From contig DEWK01000012.1 of NCBI GenBank assembly GCA_002363615.1, forward strand, positions 10,788 to 74,787: a stretch of DNA of 64,000 nucleotides. Reading direction: 5' to 3'. Below, piece after piece: positions 8,594 to 16,628 of the stretch (the stretch's first letter is position 1; each line of letters starts with the position of its first letter). A model generated the notes under the pieces. That model did not search any database, had not been told where the DNA came from, and saw nothing but the letters and a program-made list of their open reading frames with translations. The translations under genes and the position numbers were made by a program. This DNA comes from Lachnospira sp. UBA3212 (lineage in GTDB: Bacteria; Bacillota; Clostridia; Lachnospirales; Lachnospiraceae).

Positions 8594-11156
8594 AGAATTA
8601 GTAGAAAAGAAAATTGTGATTTTAGACGGTGCCACGGGAACCAACCTGCAAAAGGCCGGAATGCCGGTAGGTGTCTGCCCGGAGCAGTGGATTTTAGAAA
8701 ATCCCAAAGCGATTATGGACCTGCAAAATGATTTTATTGAAGCAGGAACGGATATATTATATGCCCCAACCTTTACGGGAAATCGTATTAAGTTAGCAGA
8801 GTATGGCTTAGAGGATCGTTTGGTAGAAATCAATGAAGGCCTTGTGAAACTTTGCAAGGAAGTGGCAAAGGATCGGGCTTATGTGGCCGGAGACATGACC
8901 ATGACCGGACGCCAGCTTTATCCAATGGGTGACTTAAGTTTTGAGGAACTCCTTGAGGTTTATCGGGAGCAGGCCCAGGTACTTTATGAAGCAGGGGTAG
9001 ATCTTTTTGTGGTAGAAACCATGATGAGCCTCCAGGAGACTAGGGCAGCAGTCCTTGCCATTCACGAGGTTTGTGACCTTCCGGTTATGGTAAGTTTAAC
9101 CTTTGAACCAGATGGAAGAACCCTTTACGGAACTCCACCGGAGGTGGCGGCAAGCGTCTTTTCAGCCATGGGAGTAGATGCCCTGGGACTAAACTGTTCT
9201 ACCGGTCCGGATCATATGGTGGATTTGGTAAAGTCTTTTTATGAATATGCGACGGTTCCTGTTTTAGTAAAGCCAAACGCAGGGCTTCCTTTCCTTGAGA
9301 ATAACGAGACTGTTTACAAGATGACACCAGAGGTATTTGCCAAGGCCGTTGGTCACTTGGTAGAGGCCGGTGCCAGAATCGTGGGTGGTTGTTGTGGTAC
9401 TACAAAGTTCCATATTAAGGCAACTAGTGAAAGGGTAAAAGAGATTCAGCCACTTCCAATCAAAAAAGTAAAGAAAAGAATTCTTACCTCGGAACGTCGG
9501 GCGGTGGAAATTGCCCTTGATGGTAAGTTTCTTGTGATTGGAGAACGAATCAATCCAACCGGTAAGAAGAAATTACAGGAAGAACTTCGAGAAGGAAAGA
9601 TGACCTTGGTGCGCCAGATGGCCAGAGAGCAAACCTTAAACGGAGCATCCATCTTAGATGTAAATATGGGAACCAATGGCATCGATGAGAAAGAGATGAT
9701 GGTTCGGTCCATCTACGAAGTATCGGAAGTGACGGACCTACCTCTTTGTTTGGATTCCAGTTATCCGGAGGTCATTGAGGCAGCCCTAAAGATTTATCCG
9801 GGCCGTGCCCTGATTAATTCGATATCCTGTGAAACAGAGAAATTTGAGCAGTTGATTCCACTGGCTAAAAAATACGGTGCTATGTTTATCCTGCTTCCTG
9901 TATCGGATGAGGGAATTCCAAAGACCTTAGAGGAGAAACATCAAATCCTGGAGGAAACCTTAGAAAAAGCCTATGCATGTGGCATCGCCCATGAAGACAT
10001 TATTGTGGATGGTCTGGTAGCCACCGTGGGAGCAGACAAGGATGCGGCAAAAAATTGTCTTGCCACCTTCCGTCACTGCCATGATTCCCTAAAACTTCCA
10101 ACGGTTTGTGGACTTTCCAATATTTCCTTTGGATTGCCTCAAAGAACCTATGCCAATGTATCTTTCTTAGTAATGTCCATTGTAAATGGATTGACCATGG
10201 CCATTGCAAATCCAAGTCAGGATCTTTTAATGAATGCGGCATTTGCATCGGATATGTTGTTGGCAAAACCAGAAAGCGATTTAAATTACATTAATCGTAT
10301 GCAGTATTTTGCCAATAAACAGGAGGAAGAGGAGAGGAAAAAGGAATCTAAAATCCTGGAACAGAAATTGGAGAAGGGACTTACCATCTCAGGTGGGGTC
10401 AATATTTCTTCCACAGGGAATGCCGTTACCATTCGTACAGGGGCAGTCCAGTCTTCTGGTTCGGCTGGTCTTGTTACGACTGAGGAACAAGGGAGTGCAG
10501 ATGACGGAGAGCATCCCTCGGACGAATTAAGTAAAAATCCGGTATACCAGGGAGTAATGCAGGGAGATAAGGACAATATTGTAGATTTTTCTAAGGCAGA
10601 AATGGCCAAGGGAAAAAAGGCAGATGCCATTATTAATGACTACTTGATTCCAGCCATTAATGAAGTGGGTAGTCTCTATGATCAAAAGAAATATTTCCTT
10701 CCTCAGCTGATTGCTTCTGCCAATGCCATGAAGGTGGCCATTGCTTACCTGGAGCCTTTGATTGAAAAGTCAGAGGATGGAGAGGAGATGGCAAGTATTG
10801 TTATTGCTACCGTAGAGGGAGACGTACATGATATTGGTAAAAATCTGGTGGCCTTGATGCTTCGAAATTACGGATATAATGTCACTGATTTAGGAAAGGA
10901 CGTTCCTGCAGAAACCATTATCCAGGCGGCCATTGACAAGCATGCTCAGATCGTAGGGCTTTCAGCCTTAATGACCACTACCATGATGCGGATGAAGGAA
11001 GTAGTGGAACTTGCCAAGGAAAAGGGCTATGAAGGAAAAATCATTATTGGTGGAGCTGCAGTAACGGAAAGCTTTGCAGAAGAAATTGGGGCGGACGGAT
11101 ATTCTACCGATGCCGCAGATTGTGTAAAATTAGTAGGTCGATTATTGGCCTCTTAA
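8574..11156 (+). CDS. metH: Cobalamin-dependent methionine synthase lacking the reactivation domain
   Basis: Transfers the methyl group of methyltetrahydrofolate to homocysteine through cobalamin. Domains in order: homocysteine-binding barrel (residues ~1-295, zinc ligands in LGLNCSTGP near 207 and GGCCGTT near 272), pterin-binding barrel (GERINPTGKKK near 321), helical cap, and B12-binding domain with DVHDIGKN (His near 752). It stops at 860 residues, about 370 short of the E. coli enzyme, because the AdoMet-dependent reactivation domain is absent; that role likely falls to the preceding gene. A Ser/Thr/Gly/Glu-rich stretch at ~595-665 lies between the pterin and cap domains and looks disordered. 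Followed by a terminator. Confidence 0.95.
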   Translation: MTHEEFRELVEKKIVILDGATGTNLQKAGMPVGVCPEQWILENPKAIMDLQNDFIEAGTDILYAPTFTGNRIKLAEYGLEDRLVEINEGLVKLCKEVAKDRAYVAGDMTMTGRQLYPMGDLSFEELLEVYREQAQVLYEAGVDLFVVETMMSLQETRAAVLAIHEVCDLPVMVSLTFEPDGRTLYGTPPEVAASVFSAMGVDALGLNCSTGPDHMVDLVKSFYEYATVPVLVKPNAGLPFLENNETVYKMTPEVFAKAVGHLVEAGARIVGGCCGTTKFHIKATSERVKEIQPLPIKKVKKRILTSERRAVEIALDGKFLVIGERINPTGKKKLQEELREGKMTLVRQMAREQTLNGASILDVNMGTNGIDEKEMMVRSIYEVSEVTDLPLCLDSSYPEVIEAALKIYPGRALINSISCETEKFEQLIPLAKKYGAMFILLPVSDEGIPKTLEEKHQILEETLEKAYACGIAHEDIIVDGLVATVGADKDAAKNCLATFRHCHDSLKLPTVCGLSNISFGLPQRTYANVSFLVMSIVNGLTMAIANPSQDLLMNAAFASDMLLAKPESDLNYINRMQYFANKQEEEERKKESKILEQKLEKGLTISGGVNISSTGNAVTIRTGAVQSSGSAGLVTTEEQGSADDGEHPSDELSKNPVYQGVMQGDKDNIVDFSKAEMAKGKKADAIINDYLIPAINEVGSLYDQKKYFLPQLIASANAMKVAIAYLEPLIEKSEDGEEMASIVIATVEGDVHDIGKNLVALMLRNYGYNVTDLGKDVPAETIIQAAIDKHAQIVGLSALMTTTMMRMKEVVELAKEKGYEGKIIIGGAAVTESFAEEIGADGYSTDAADCVKLVGRLLAS

Positions 11157-11162
11157 ATCATA

Positions 11163-11195
11163 AAAAAGTTCAACTTTATAGTTGAACTTTTTTTT
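11163..11195 (+). terminator. Terminator after metH, overlapping next promoter
   Basis: A stem of 13-14 bp (AAAAAAGTTCAACT facing AGTTGAACTTTTTT) with an eight-T tail. The right arm contains TTGAAC, which also serves as the -35 of the following gene. Confidence 0.85.
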
Positions 11196-11253
11196 ATGAA
11201 GTGATATAACTAAGGCAAGTATTCAAAAAGAAATTGAACTTTTAGTTCAATTT
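11182..11253 (+). promoter_or_regulatory. Promoter and palindromic operator of the XRE-aminotransferase gene
   Basis: TTGAAC (11182-11187), 17 bases, TATAAC (11205-11210). A perfect 10-bp inverted repeat, AAATTGAACT-TTT-AGTTCAATTT (11231-11253), lies just after the expected start point. The same AGTTCAA half-site is present twice more in the metH terminator stem, one copy covering the -35. An autoregulatory site for the XRE domain is inferred. Confidence 0.7.
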
Positions 11254-11276
11254 AGAGAGGAGAAAGCAAGGCAGAC

Positions 11277-12773
11277 ATGACATTTGCAGAGAGATTAAAG
11301 CAAGCCATGAAAGACCGGGGGTTTAAGCAGGTAGACCTGGTACGGGCGGCAGCAGATACCAACTTAAAGCTGGGGAAGAGCCACGTGAGTCAGTATGTGG
11401 CGGGAAAGACCATTCCCCGTGAACCGGTGATGGTCTTTTTAGCAAAAACATTAAAGTGTGATTTAGATTGGTTAAGAGATGGAATAGAAGTCAAAACGGC
11501 CACTTCTCCTAGCCCGGAAATGAAAAAAGAAAGTGAGCGTATTCCTATGAATGGTAGAAGAATATTTAAAAAATCAAGTAAGTTAGACAATGTATTATAT
11601 GATGTAAGAGGTCCTGTTTTAGATGAAGCAAACCGTATGGAAGCAGAGGGAAAGCAGATTTTAAAGTTGAATATTGGTAATCCGGCACCATTTGGTTTTA
11701 GGACTCCGGACGAAGTAGTCCACGATATGAGTGTTCAGTTAACAGAGACAGAAGGATATTCCAACTCCAAGGGACTGTTCTCGGCTAGAAAGGCGATTAT
11801 GCAGTACAGCCAAATCAAGGGTCTTCCAAATGTTACCGTAGATGATATTTATACCGGTAACGGAGTATCGGAATTGATTCAGCTTTCCCTAAACGCCTTG
11901 TTAGATGAAGGAGATGAAGTTTTAATCCCTTCTCCGGACTATCCTCTTTGGACAGCCTGTGTAAACCTGGCAGGAGGAACTGCGGTTCACTATGTCTGTG
12001 ATGAGCAGTCAGACTGGTATCCTGACTTAGAGGATATGAGAAAGAAGATTTCAGATAAGACTAAGGCCATCGTTATTATTAATCCAAACAACCCAACCGG
12101 CGCCTTATATCCTACTGAAATCTTAGAAAAGATTGTCGAATTAGCAAGAGAATTCCAGTTAATGATTTTCTCAGATGAAATCTATGACCGCCTGGTAATG
12201 GATGGGTTAAGCCACACCTCGATTGCAAGTTTGGCTCCAGACCTCTTCTGCGTTACCTTCTCAGGACTTTCTAAGTCTCATATGATTGCCGGTTATCGAA
12301 TTGGTTGGATGGTTTTAAGCGGAAACAAGAATCTGGCAAAGGACTATATTGCCGGTCTAAACATGCTTTCTAATATGAGACTTTGTTCTAATGTACCTGC
12401 CCAGTCTGTCGTTCAAACCGCTCTTTGGGGACATCAGTCGGTAAATGATTATTTGGTTCCCGGGGGAAGAATCTATGAGCAGAGGGAGTTTATCTATAAT
12501 GCCTTACAGGATATTCCCGGCATCAGCGTGGTAAAGCCTAAGGCAGCTTTTTATATCTTCCCTAAGATTGATACCAAAATGTATAACATTACAGATGATG
12601 AGCAGTTTGCCTTAGATTTGTTGCATGAAAAGAAAATCTTAATTACCAGAGGTGGTGGATTCAACTGGGATCAGCCAGATCATTTCCGTATTGTATACCT
12701 TCCTAGAATTGAGGTCCTAGAAGAGGCGATGGGAAAGATGAAGGACTTCTTTCAGTATTATAAACAACTGTAA
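11277..12773 (+). CDS. XRE-family DNA-binding domain fused to class I/II aminotransferase (AlaA-like)
   Basis: A PLP-dependent aminotransferase with a built-in regulator. Residues ~1-68 form an XRE/Cro helix-turn-helix (FAERLKQAMKDRGFKQVDLV, then SHVSQYVAGKTIP). A ~25-residue linker follows, and from about M91 (MNGRRIFKKSSKL) comes a complete ~408-residue fold-type I aminotransferase close to E. coli AlaA: LNIGNPAPFGF, YTGNGVSELIQ, INPNNPTGALYP, SDEIYDRLVM and SGLSKSHMIAGYRIGW with the PLP lysine at K333. The domain length equals a free-standing AlaA, so nothing was lost in the fusion. Pyruvate/glutamate-alanine transfer is the best guess. GntR-aminotransferase (MocR) regulators are well known; an XRE version is less so. 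Confidence 0.88.
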   Translation: MTFAERLKQAMKDRGFKQVDLVRAAADTNLKLGKSHVSQYVAGKTIPREPVMVFLAKTLKCDLDWLRDGIEVKTATSPSPEMKKESERIPMNGRRIFKKSSKLDNVLYDVRGPVLDEANRMEAEGKQILKLNIGNPAPFGFRTPDEVVHDMSVQLTETEGYSNSKGLFSARKAIMQYSQIKGLPNVTVDDIYTGNGVSELIQLSLNALLDEGDEVLIPSPDYPLWTACVNLAGGTAVHYVCDEQSDWYPDLEDMRKKISDKTKAIVIINPNNPTGALYPTEILEKIVELAREFQLMIFSDEIYDRLVMDGLSHTSIASLAPDLFCVTFSGLSKSHMIAGYRIGWMVLSGNKNLAKDYIAGLNMLSNMRLCSNVPAQSVVQTALWGHQSVNDYLVPGGRIYEQREFIYNALQDIPGISVVKPKAAFYIFPKIDTKMYNITDDEQFALDLLHEKKILITRGGGFNWDQPDHFRIVYLPRIEVLEEAMGKMKDFFQYYKQL

Positions 12774-12809
12774 AGAAAACGTTTGCGTATATTGACTGGT
12801 AAAACTCTA

Positions 12810-12887
12810 TAAATCAACAAAAAATGAAAAAAATGTGGATTGATTTATCGTGAAGTGGTTGATTTAAAATGGCCTTTCGTCTATAAT
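12810..12887 (+). promoter_or_regulatory. Promoter with three TTGATTTA repeats
   Basis: TTGATT (12859-12864), 17 bases, TATAAT (12882-12887). The octamer TTGATTTA occurs at 12840-12847 and 12859-12866 and inverted at 12810-12817; one copy forms the -35. These may be operator sites, with no known regulator. Confidence 0.55.
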
Positions 12888-12967
12888 AAAATAGTATGTA
12901 TTTTGACAGAAAATAAAACTAGAAAGAGATGGGATAATGCTTAGGATTTTTTAGAAAAGGAGTTTTT

Positions 12968-13906
12968 ATGAGCAGAAAAACAAAAAGAATTATCACAAAT
13001 CTTATTGTGTGGGGCATCATCATAGGCGTGATTGCAGTAAATTACCGAAAGATTTCCGGTTGGGTTGCTGAGAATTTGATTCGCTTTGAGAATGATGTAA
13101 AAACCACTAAGATGGAAGCAAAGAATGTAGTTTCAACGTTTACCTATGAGGATTCAAAGACCGGATACAGTTTACAGTATCTTCTTCATCAGCCAGATGG
13201 CTATGACAGCAAGGAAACCTATTCTCTTTTGCTTTTCGTAGGTGATGAGAACTCCTTAGGAACCGGTGTCACAACCACTCTTTCGGCAGGATTAGGTGCA
13301 ACCATCTGGGAGACTACAGAAGAACAGGCAAAGAGACCATGTTTTGTAGTAATTCCGGAATTTACAGAGCCACTCATCAAGGAGGATGGTTCCGTCAGTG
13401 AATATGTGGAATTGATCAAAGGTTTATTAGCAGATATTGAAGGAACTCATAACATTGATACCAAAAGAATTTATGCGGTAGGTCAGGGAATGGGTTCAGA
13501 AGCCTTAATGTACTTGGCTGCCAATAATGACAACCTCTTTTACAAGGAATTATTTGTAGGTGGCCGGTTTGATTACAACCAATTAAGTGGCCTGACTCAT
13601 GAGAACTTTATTTCCATCGCATCTGCAGGAGACAAGGAAGGTTTTACCGGACAGAAGGAGATAAAGACCGTTTTAAAGAACAACAATGTTGTTTATAACG
13701 AGATGAATTCGGTTCATGCTTCTAATTATAGCGCTTTGAATAATACGGTAAGTGATTCATTAGGTGACGGGAACAACTCACACTTTATTACATTTACCAA
13801 GGGAAGCTGCTTGCCATTTTACATGTTACAGGATTCGGATGAGAGAATTCTCTCATATAACTACGCATTCCGTTTTGAATCGATTCGAGAATGGTTATTT
13901 AAATAA
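12968..13906 (+). CDS. Membrane-anchored alpha/beta-hydrolase-like protein, probably inactive
   Basis: A 312-residue protein with a single N-terminal membrane span (residues ~8-27) and an outer domain like the extracellular esterase/feruloyl-esterase group (LQYLLHQPDGYDSKETYSLL, PCFVVIPEF, DTKRIYAVGQGMGSEALMYL). At the nucleophile elbow the family's G-x-S-x-G reads G172-Q-G-M-G176, so the serine is a glycine (G174). The C-terminal part, where a catalytic His in a HMASF-like motif is expected, reads NNSHFITFTKGS and is also unusual. It therefore looks like a non-catalytic member or binding protein. It has its own promoter and terminator and appears monocistronic. Confidence 0.65.
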   Translation: MSRKTKRIITNLIVWGIIIGVIAVNYRKISGWVAENLIRFENDVKTTKMEAKNVVSTFTYEDSKTGYSLQYLLHQPDGYDSKETYSLLLFVGDENSLGTGVTTTLSAGLGATIWETTEEQAKRPCFVVIPEFTEPLIKEDGSVSEYVELIKGLLADIEGTHNIDTKRIYAVGQGMGSEALMYLAANNDNLFYKELFVGGRFDYNQLSGLTHENFISIASAGDKEGFTGQKEIKTVLKNNNVVYNEMNSVHASNYSALNNTVSDSLGDGNNSHFITFTKGSCLPFYMLQDSDERILSYNYAFRFESIREWLFK

Positions 13907-13930
13907 AACAGAGTTTTGCTCTTTTATATG

Positions 13931-13968
13931 GCGGCCGGCAGCGTAACAAGTTGTCGGTTGCTTTTTTT
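13931..13968 (+). terminator. Intrinsic terminator
   Basis: A ten-pair stem with four G-U pairs (GCGGCCGGCA at 13931-13940 with TGTCGGTTGC at 13952-13961), followed by seven T. It separates the hydrolase-like gene from the GH35 unit. Confidence 0.8.
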
Positions 13969-14039
13969 AATCTCAGATTGCGACATGAGTGAGAAAGTAT
14001 TAGAATAAGAACTATCAGATTCACGAATGGTAGGTGTGT

Positions 14040-15776
14040 ATGATATTTGAAATTAAGAATGGACAGTTTGTAAAGGATGGAAAGGAGATTAAAATTATCT
14101 CCGGAGCCGTACATTATTTTCGTAATATGCCAGATACTTGGGAGGATATTTTTGACAAGATGCTGGCCTTAGGTTGCAATTGTGTGGAAACCTATTGCGC
14201 CTGGAATATGCACGAAAAGCAGGTGGGAGTCTATGATTTTACCGGGATTTTGGACCTGTCGGCCTTTATAAAAAAAGCGGGACAAAAGGGACTTATGGTG
14301 ATTGTTAGACCGGGGCCTTATATCTGTGCAGAATGGGAATTTGGAGGTCTTCCCTGGTGGATTTTAAAGGACGAGGAGATTGAGATTCGCTGCATGAATC
14401 AGGCCTATATCAAACATTTTGATCGTTACTTAGACCGGATTTGTAATATTCTTCGTCCCCACCTTGCTACCAATGGTGGCCCGGTGATTATGGTTCAATG
14501 TGAAAATGAATATGGTTACTATGGGGACGACAAGGACTATTTAATTCATCTTAGAGATGGCCTTATAAACCGAGGCATTGATGTGCCTTTATTTACTTCC
14601 GATGGCTGTTATCGTCAGTGTCTCCTAGATGGAACGGTGGAGGGAGTTCTTTCTACCTTAAACTTTGGAAGTCAAGTGCAAGAACGCTTTTTGGAACATG
14701 ACCGCTTATTTCCGGATGCACCTAAGATGTGTATGGAGATGTGGGATGGTTGGTTTGATGCCTGGGGAGATGACAAACACCATACCACTTCCCCTAAGGA
14801 ATATGCCAAGGTGGTAGAGGATATGCTAAAAAAGGGCTCCTTAAACATGTATATGTTTATTGGAGGAACCAACTTTGGCTTTACCTCCGGGGCCAATCAT
14901 TACGAGAAATTTGCCCCGGATGTTACCAGCTATGACTATGATGCCCTTTTAAATGAACATGGAGACATAACGGAAAAGTACCTGGAAGTTCGTAAGGTCA
15001 TTCAAAAATATGTGGACCATCCACTCCCACAAATCCCAGATAACCGGCCGGTAACTTCCTATGGAAAGGTAAAATTAAATCAAAGTTTGGATTTCTTTGA
15101 TGCCCTTACGATGCTTTCGGAGCCGGTAGAAACCGAGGTTCCACAGCCGATGGAATACTATAGCCATGGCTATGGTTATATCGCTTACCAAACCAGATTA
15201 AATCGGGATTACAAGGAGGCAGAACTTTCCTTTGAATCCTTGGGAGATCGGGCTCAAATCTATATTAATCGAGAACTGGTGGATCTTTTATACATCAATG
15301 ATTCCCTAAAAACCAGGATTACCGCTAAGGATGGAGATATTTTAACCGTCCTGGTAGAAAACATGGGACGTTGTAATTTTGGCAGCAAGATGATGCGGAA
15401 AAAGGGAATCGTCGGTCGCTGCCTTTTAGACGGAAAAATTCATTTTCATTGGAAGGCCTGGTCCCTTCCTATGGATCATTTACAGGGCCTTAGTTTTAAG
15501 GAGGGAGATTGCTCTTCTCCTTCGGCCTTTTATCGGGGAAGTTTTGAGGTATCCCAGCCGATGGATACCTTTTTAGACTTTTCTAATTTCAAAAAGGGTT
15601 TTGTCACCATAAATGGGTTTAATCTGGGAAGATATTGGGAAATCGGCCCACAAAAGACTCTTTACGTCCCTAAATCCGTTCTGAAGATGGGAAGTAATGA
15701 CATAATCCTTTTTGAATCAGACGGACGCAAGGGGGAGGCCAGCCTTTCCTTCACGGACCATCACATACTTGGATAA
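14040..15776 (+). CDS. Beta-galactosidase, glycoside hydrolase family 35
   Basis: Cytoplasmic retaining beta-galactosidase (no signal peptide), likely acting on imported galactosides. The GH35 barrel begins with ISGAVHYFRNMPDTWED and VETYCAWNMHE and holds RPGPYICAEWEFGGLPWW; the acid/base is E157 in VQCENEYGYYG and the nucleophile E233 in MCMEMWDGWFDAWG. C-terminal beta domains follow (FVTINGFNLGRYWEIGPQ). I chose the ATG at 14040; an in-frame GTG six bases upstream is possible. At 578 residues it has usual bacterial GH35 size. It heads a close-packed run of five genes, an odd partner for the helicase that follows, with only 15-18 base gaps. Confidence 0.92.
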   Translation: MIFEIKNGQFVKDGKEIKIISGAVHYFRNMPDTWEDIFDKMLALGCNCVETYCAWNMHEKQVGVYDFTGILDLSAFIKKAGQKGLMVIVRPGPYICAEWEFGGLPWWILKDEEIEIRCMNQAYIKHFDRYLDRICNILRPHLATNGGPVIMVQCENEYGYYGDDKDYLIHLRDGLINRGIDVPLFTSDGCYRQCLLDGTVEGVLSTLNFGSQVQERFLEHDRLFPDAPKMCMEMWDGWFDAWGDDKHHTTSPKEYAKVVEDMLKKGSLNMYMFIGGTNFGFTSGANHYEKFAPDVTSYDYDALLNEHGDITEKYLEVRKVIQKYVDHPLPQIPDNRPVTSYGKVKLNQSLDFFDALTMLSEPVETEVPQPMEYYSHGYGYIAYQTRLNRDYKEAELSFESLGDRAQIYINRELVDLLYINDSLKTRITAKDGDILTVLVENMGRCNFGSKMMRKKGIVGRCLLDGKIHFHWKAWSLPMDHLQGLSFKEGDCSSPSAFYRGSFEVSQPMDTFLDFSNFKKGFVTINGFNLGRYWEIGPQKTLYVPKSVLKMGSNDIILFESDGRKGEASLSFTDHHILG

Positions 15777-15791
15777 ACAAAGGAGAAGACC

Positions 15792-16610
15792 ATGCCAAAG
15801 AAAAAAATAATTCTTAGAATCCTATGCCTACTTGTAGTTCTTGGAGCAATCTTTATTCTTGCGATCAAACTGCTTCCAAAAAAGAACCAGGGGGTTAACA
15901 AGAAAGAGACTTCAAACCCATACAACAAAGCCACGGTTGACTATATCAATGACCTTGCTTCTTATCATGTTTACGGGGATGACAAGGGTTATTACTTGGA
16001 TTACGATTCTATGATTGAAAGCGATTTCTACCAAGGCCTAAAATCTGAAAAGCCGTTTGAAATCACCAAGGAACAGTACCAAAAAATTCTTTCCATCGAC
16101 TATGACAAGTCAGAGGCCATAAAAGAGGGGGAGGATTCCTTTGAATCTCTCTTTGTTACAGATAAGGATGGCAAGCAAATCTGTTATGCCAAAAGTAATG
16201 AGGAGCTTACCAAACTCCTGCACACCTATGCTTACGATTACCTGACCAAACACTTAAGCTTTGATCTTGCCCTTTCTGCCAACCTGGAATACACCTGGCT
16301 TTCCGGCAGTGAGGCCGTGGGCACTAAGGCCAAGGATGGTGTTAATCCAGAGGGCCTCCCAAAAGAACTGGCAAGCTATTATAAAAAATATGATTCCCTT
16401 ACCTTCCTTGGGGGCAGCTTTTATTCTTATGAAAAAGCAGAAGAAGTAAGCGCCAAAGACCCAAGTGGTAATTTTATTTTCGGTGAAGGAAAGGACGGCC
16501 AGTGGATGGCAGTTACGAAAGAAGACCAGGTAGTCTACCAAGATGGAAATAGGACCTATGATAGCTTGGCTGCTATGTTGGCAGATATTTTAAAGGACTG
16601 TATGGGGTAA
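15792..16610 (+). CDS. Unknown membrane-anchored protein with SUKH-like C-terminus
   Basis: I do not recognise this 272-residue protein. It has a basic N-terminus and one membrane span (residues ~6-27), then a hydrophilic Lys/Asp-rich domain presumably outside the cell. The last ~90 residues (GLPKELASYYKKYDSLTFLGG, then NFIFGEGKDGQWMAVTKEDQ and a final SLAAMLADIL) recall SMI1/KNR4 (SUKH) folds by pattern only; this is a weak impression. It has an AAAGGAG ribosome site and lies 15 bases after the GH35 gene and 18 before the helicase, so it is in their transcript. Confidence 0.6.
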   Translation: MPKKKIILRILCLLVVLGAIFILAIKLLPKKNQGVNKKETSNPYNKATVDYINDLASYHVYGDDKGYYLDYDSMIESDFYQGLKSEKPFEITKEQYQKILSIDYDKSEAIKEGEDSFESLFVTDKDGKQICYAKSNEELTKLLHTYAYDYLTKHLSFDLALSANLEYTWLSGSEAVGTKAKDGVNPEGLPKELASYYKKYDSLTFLGGSFYSYEKAEEVSAKDPSGNFIFGEGKDGQWMAVTKEDQVVYQDGNRTYDSLAAMLADILKDCMG

Positions 16611-16628
16611 AAAGGAGTTGGTATTTTC

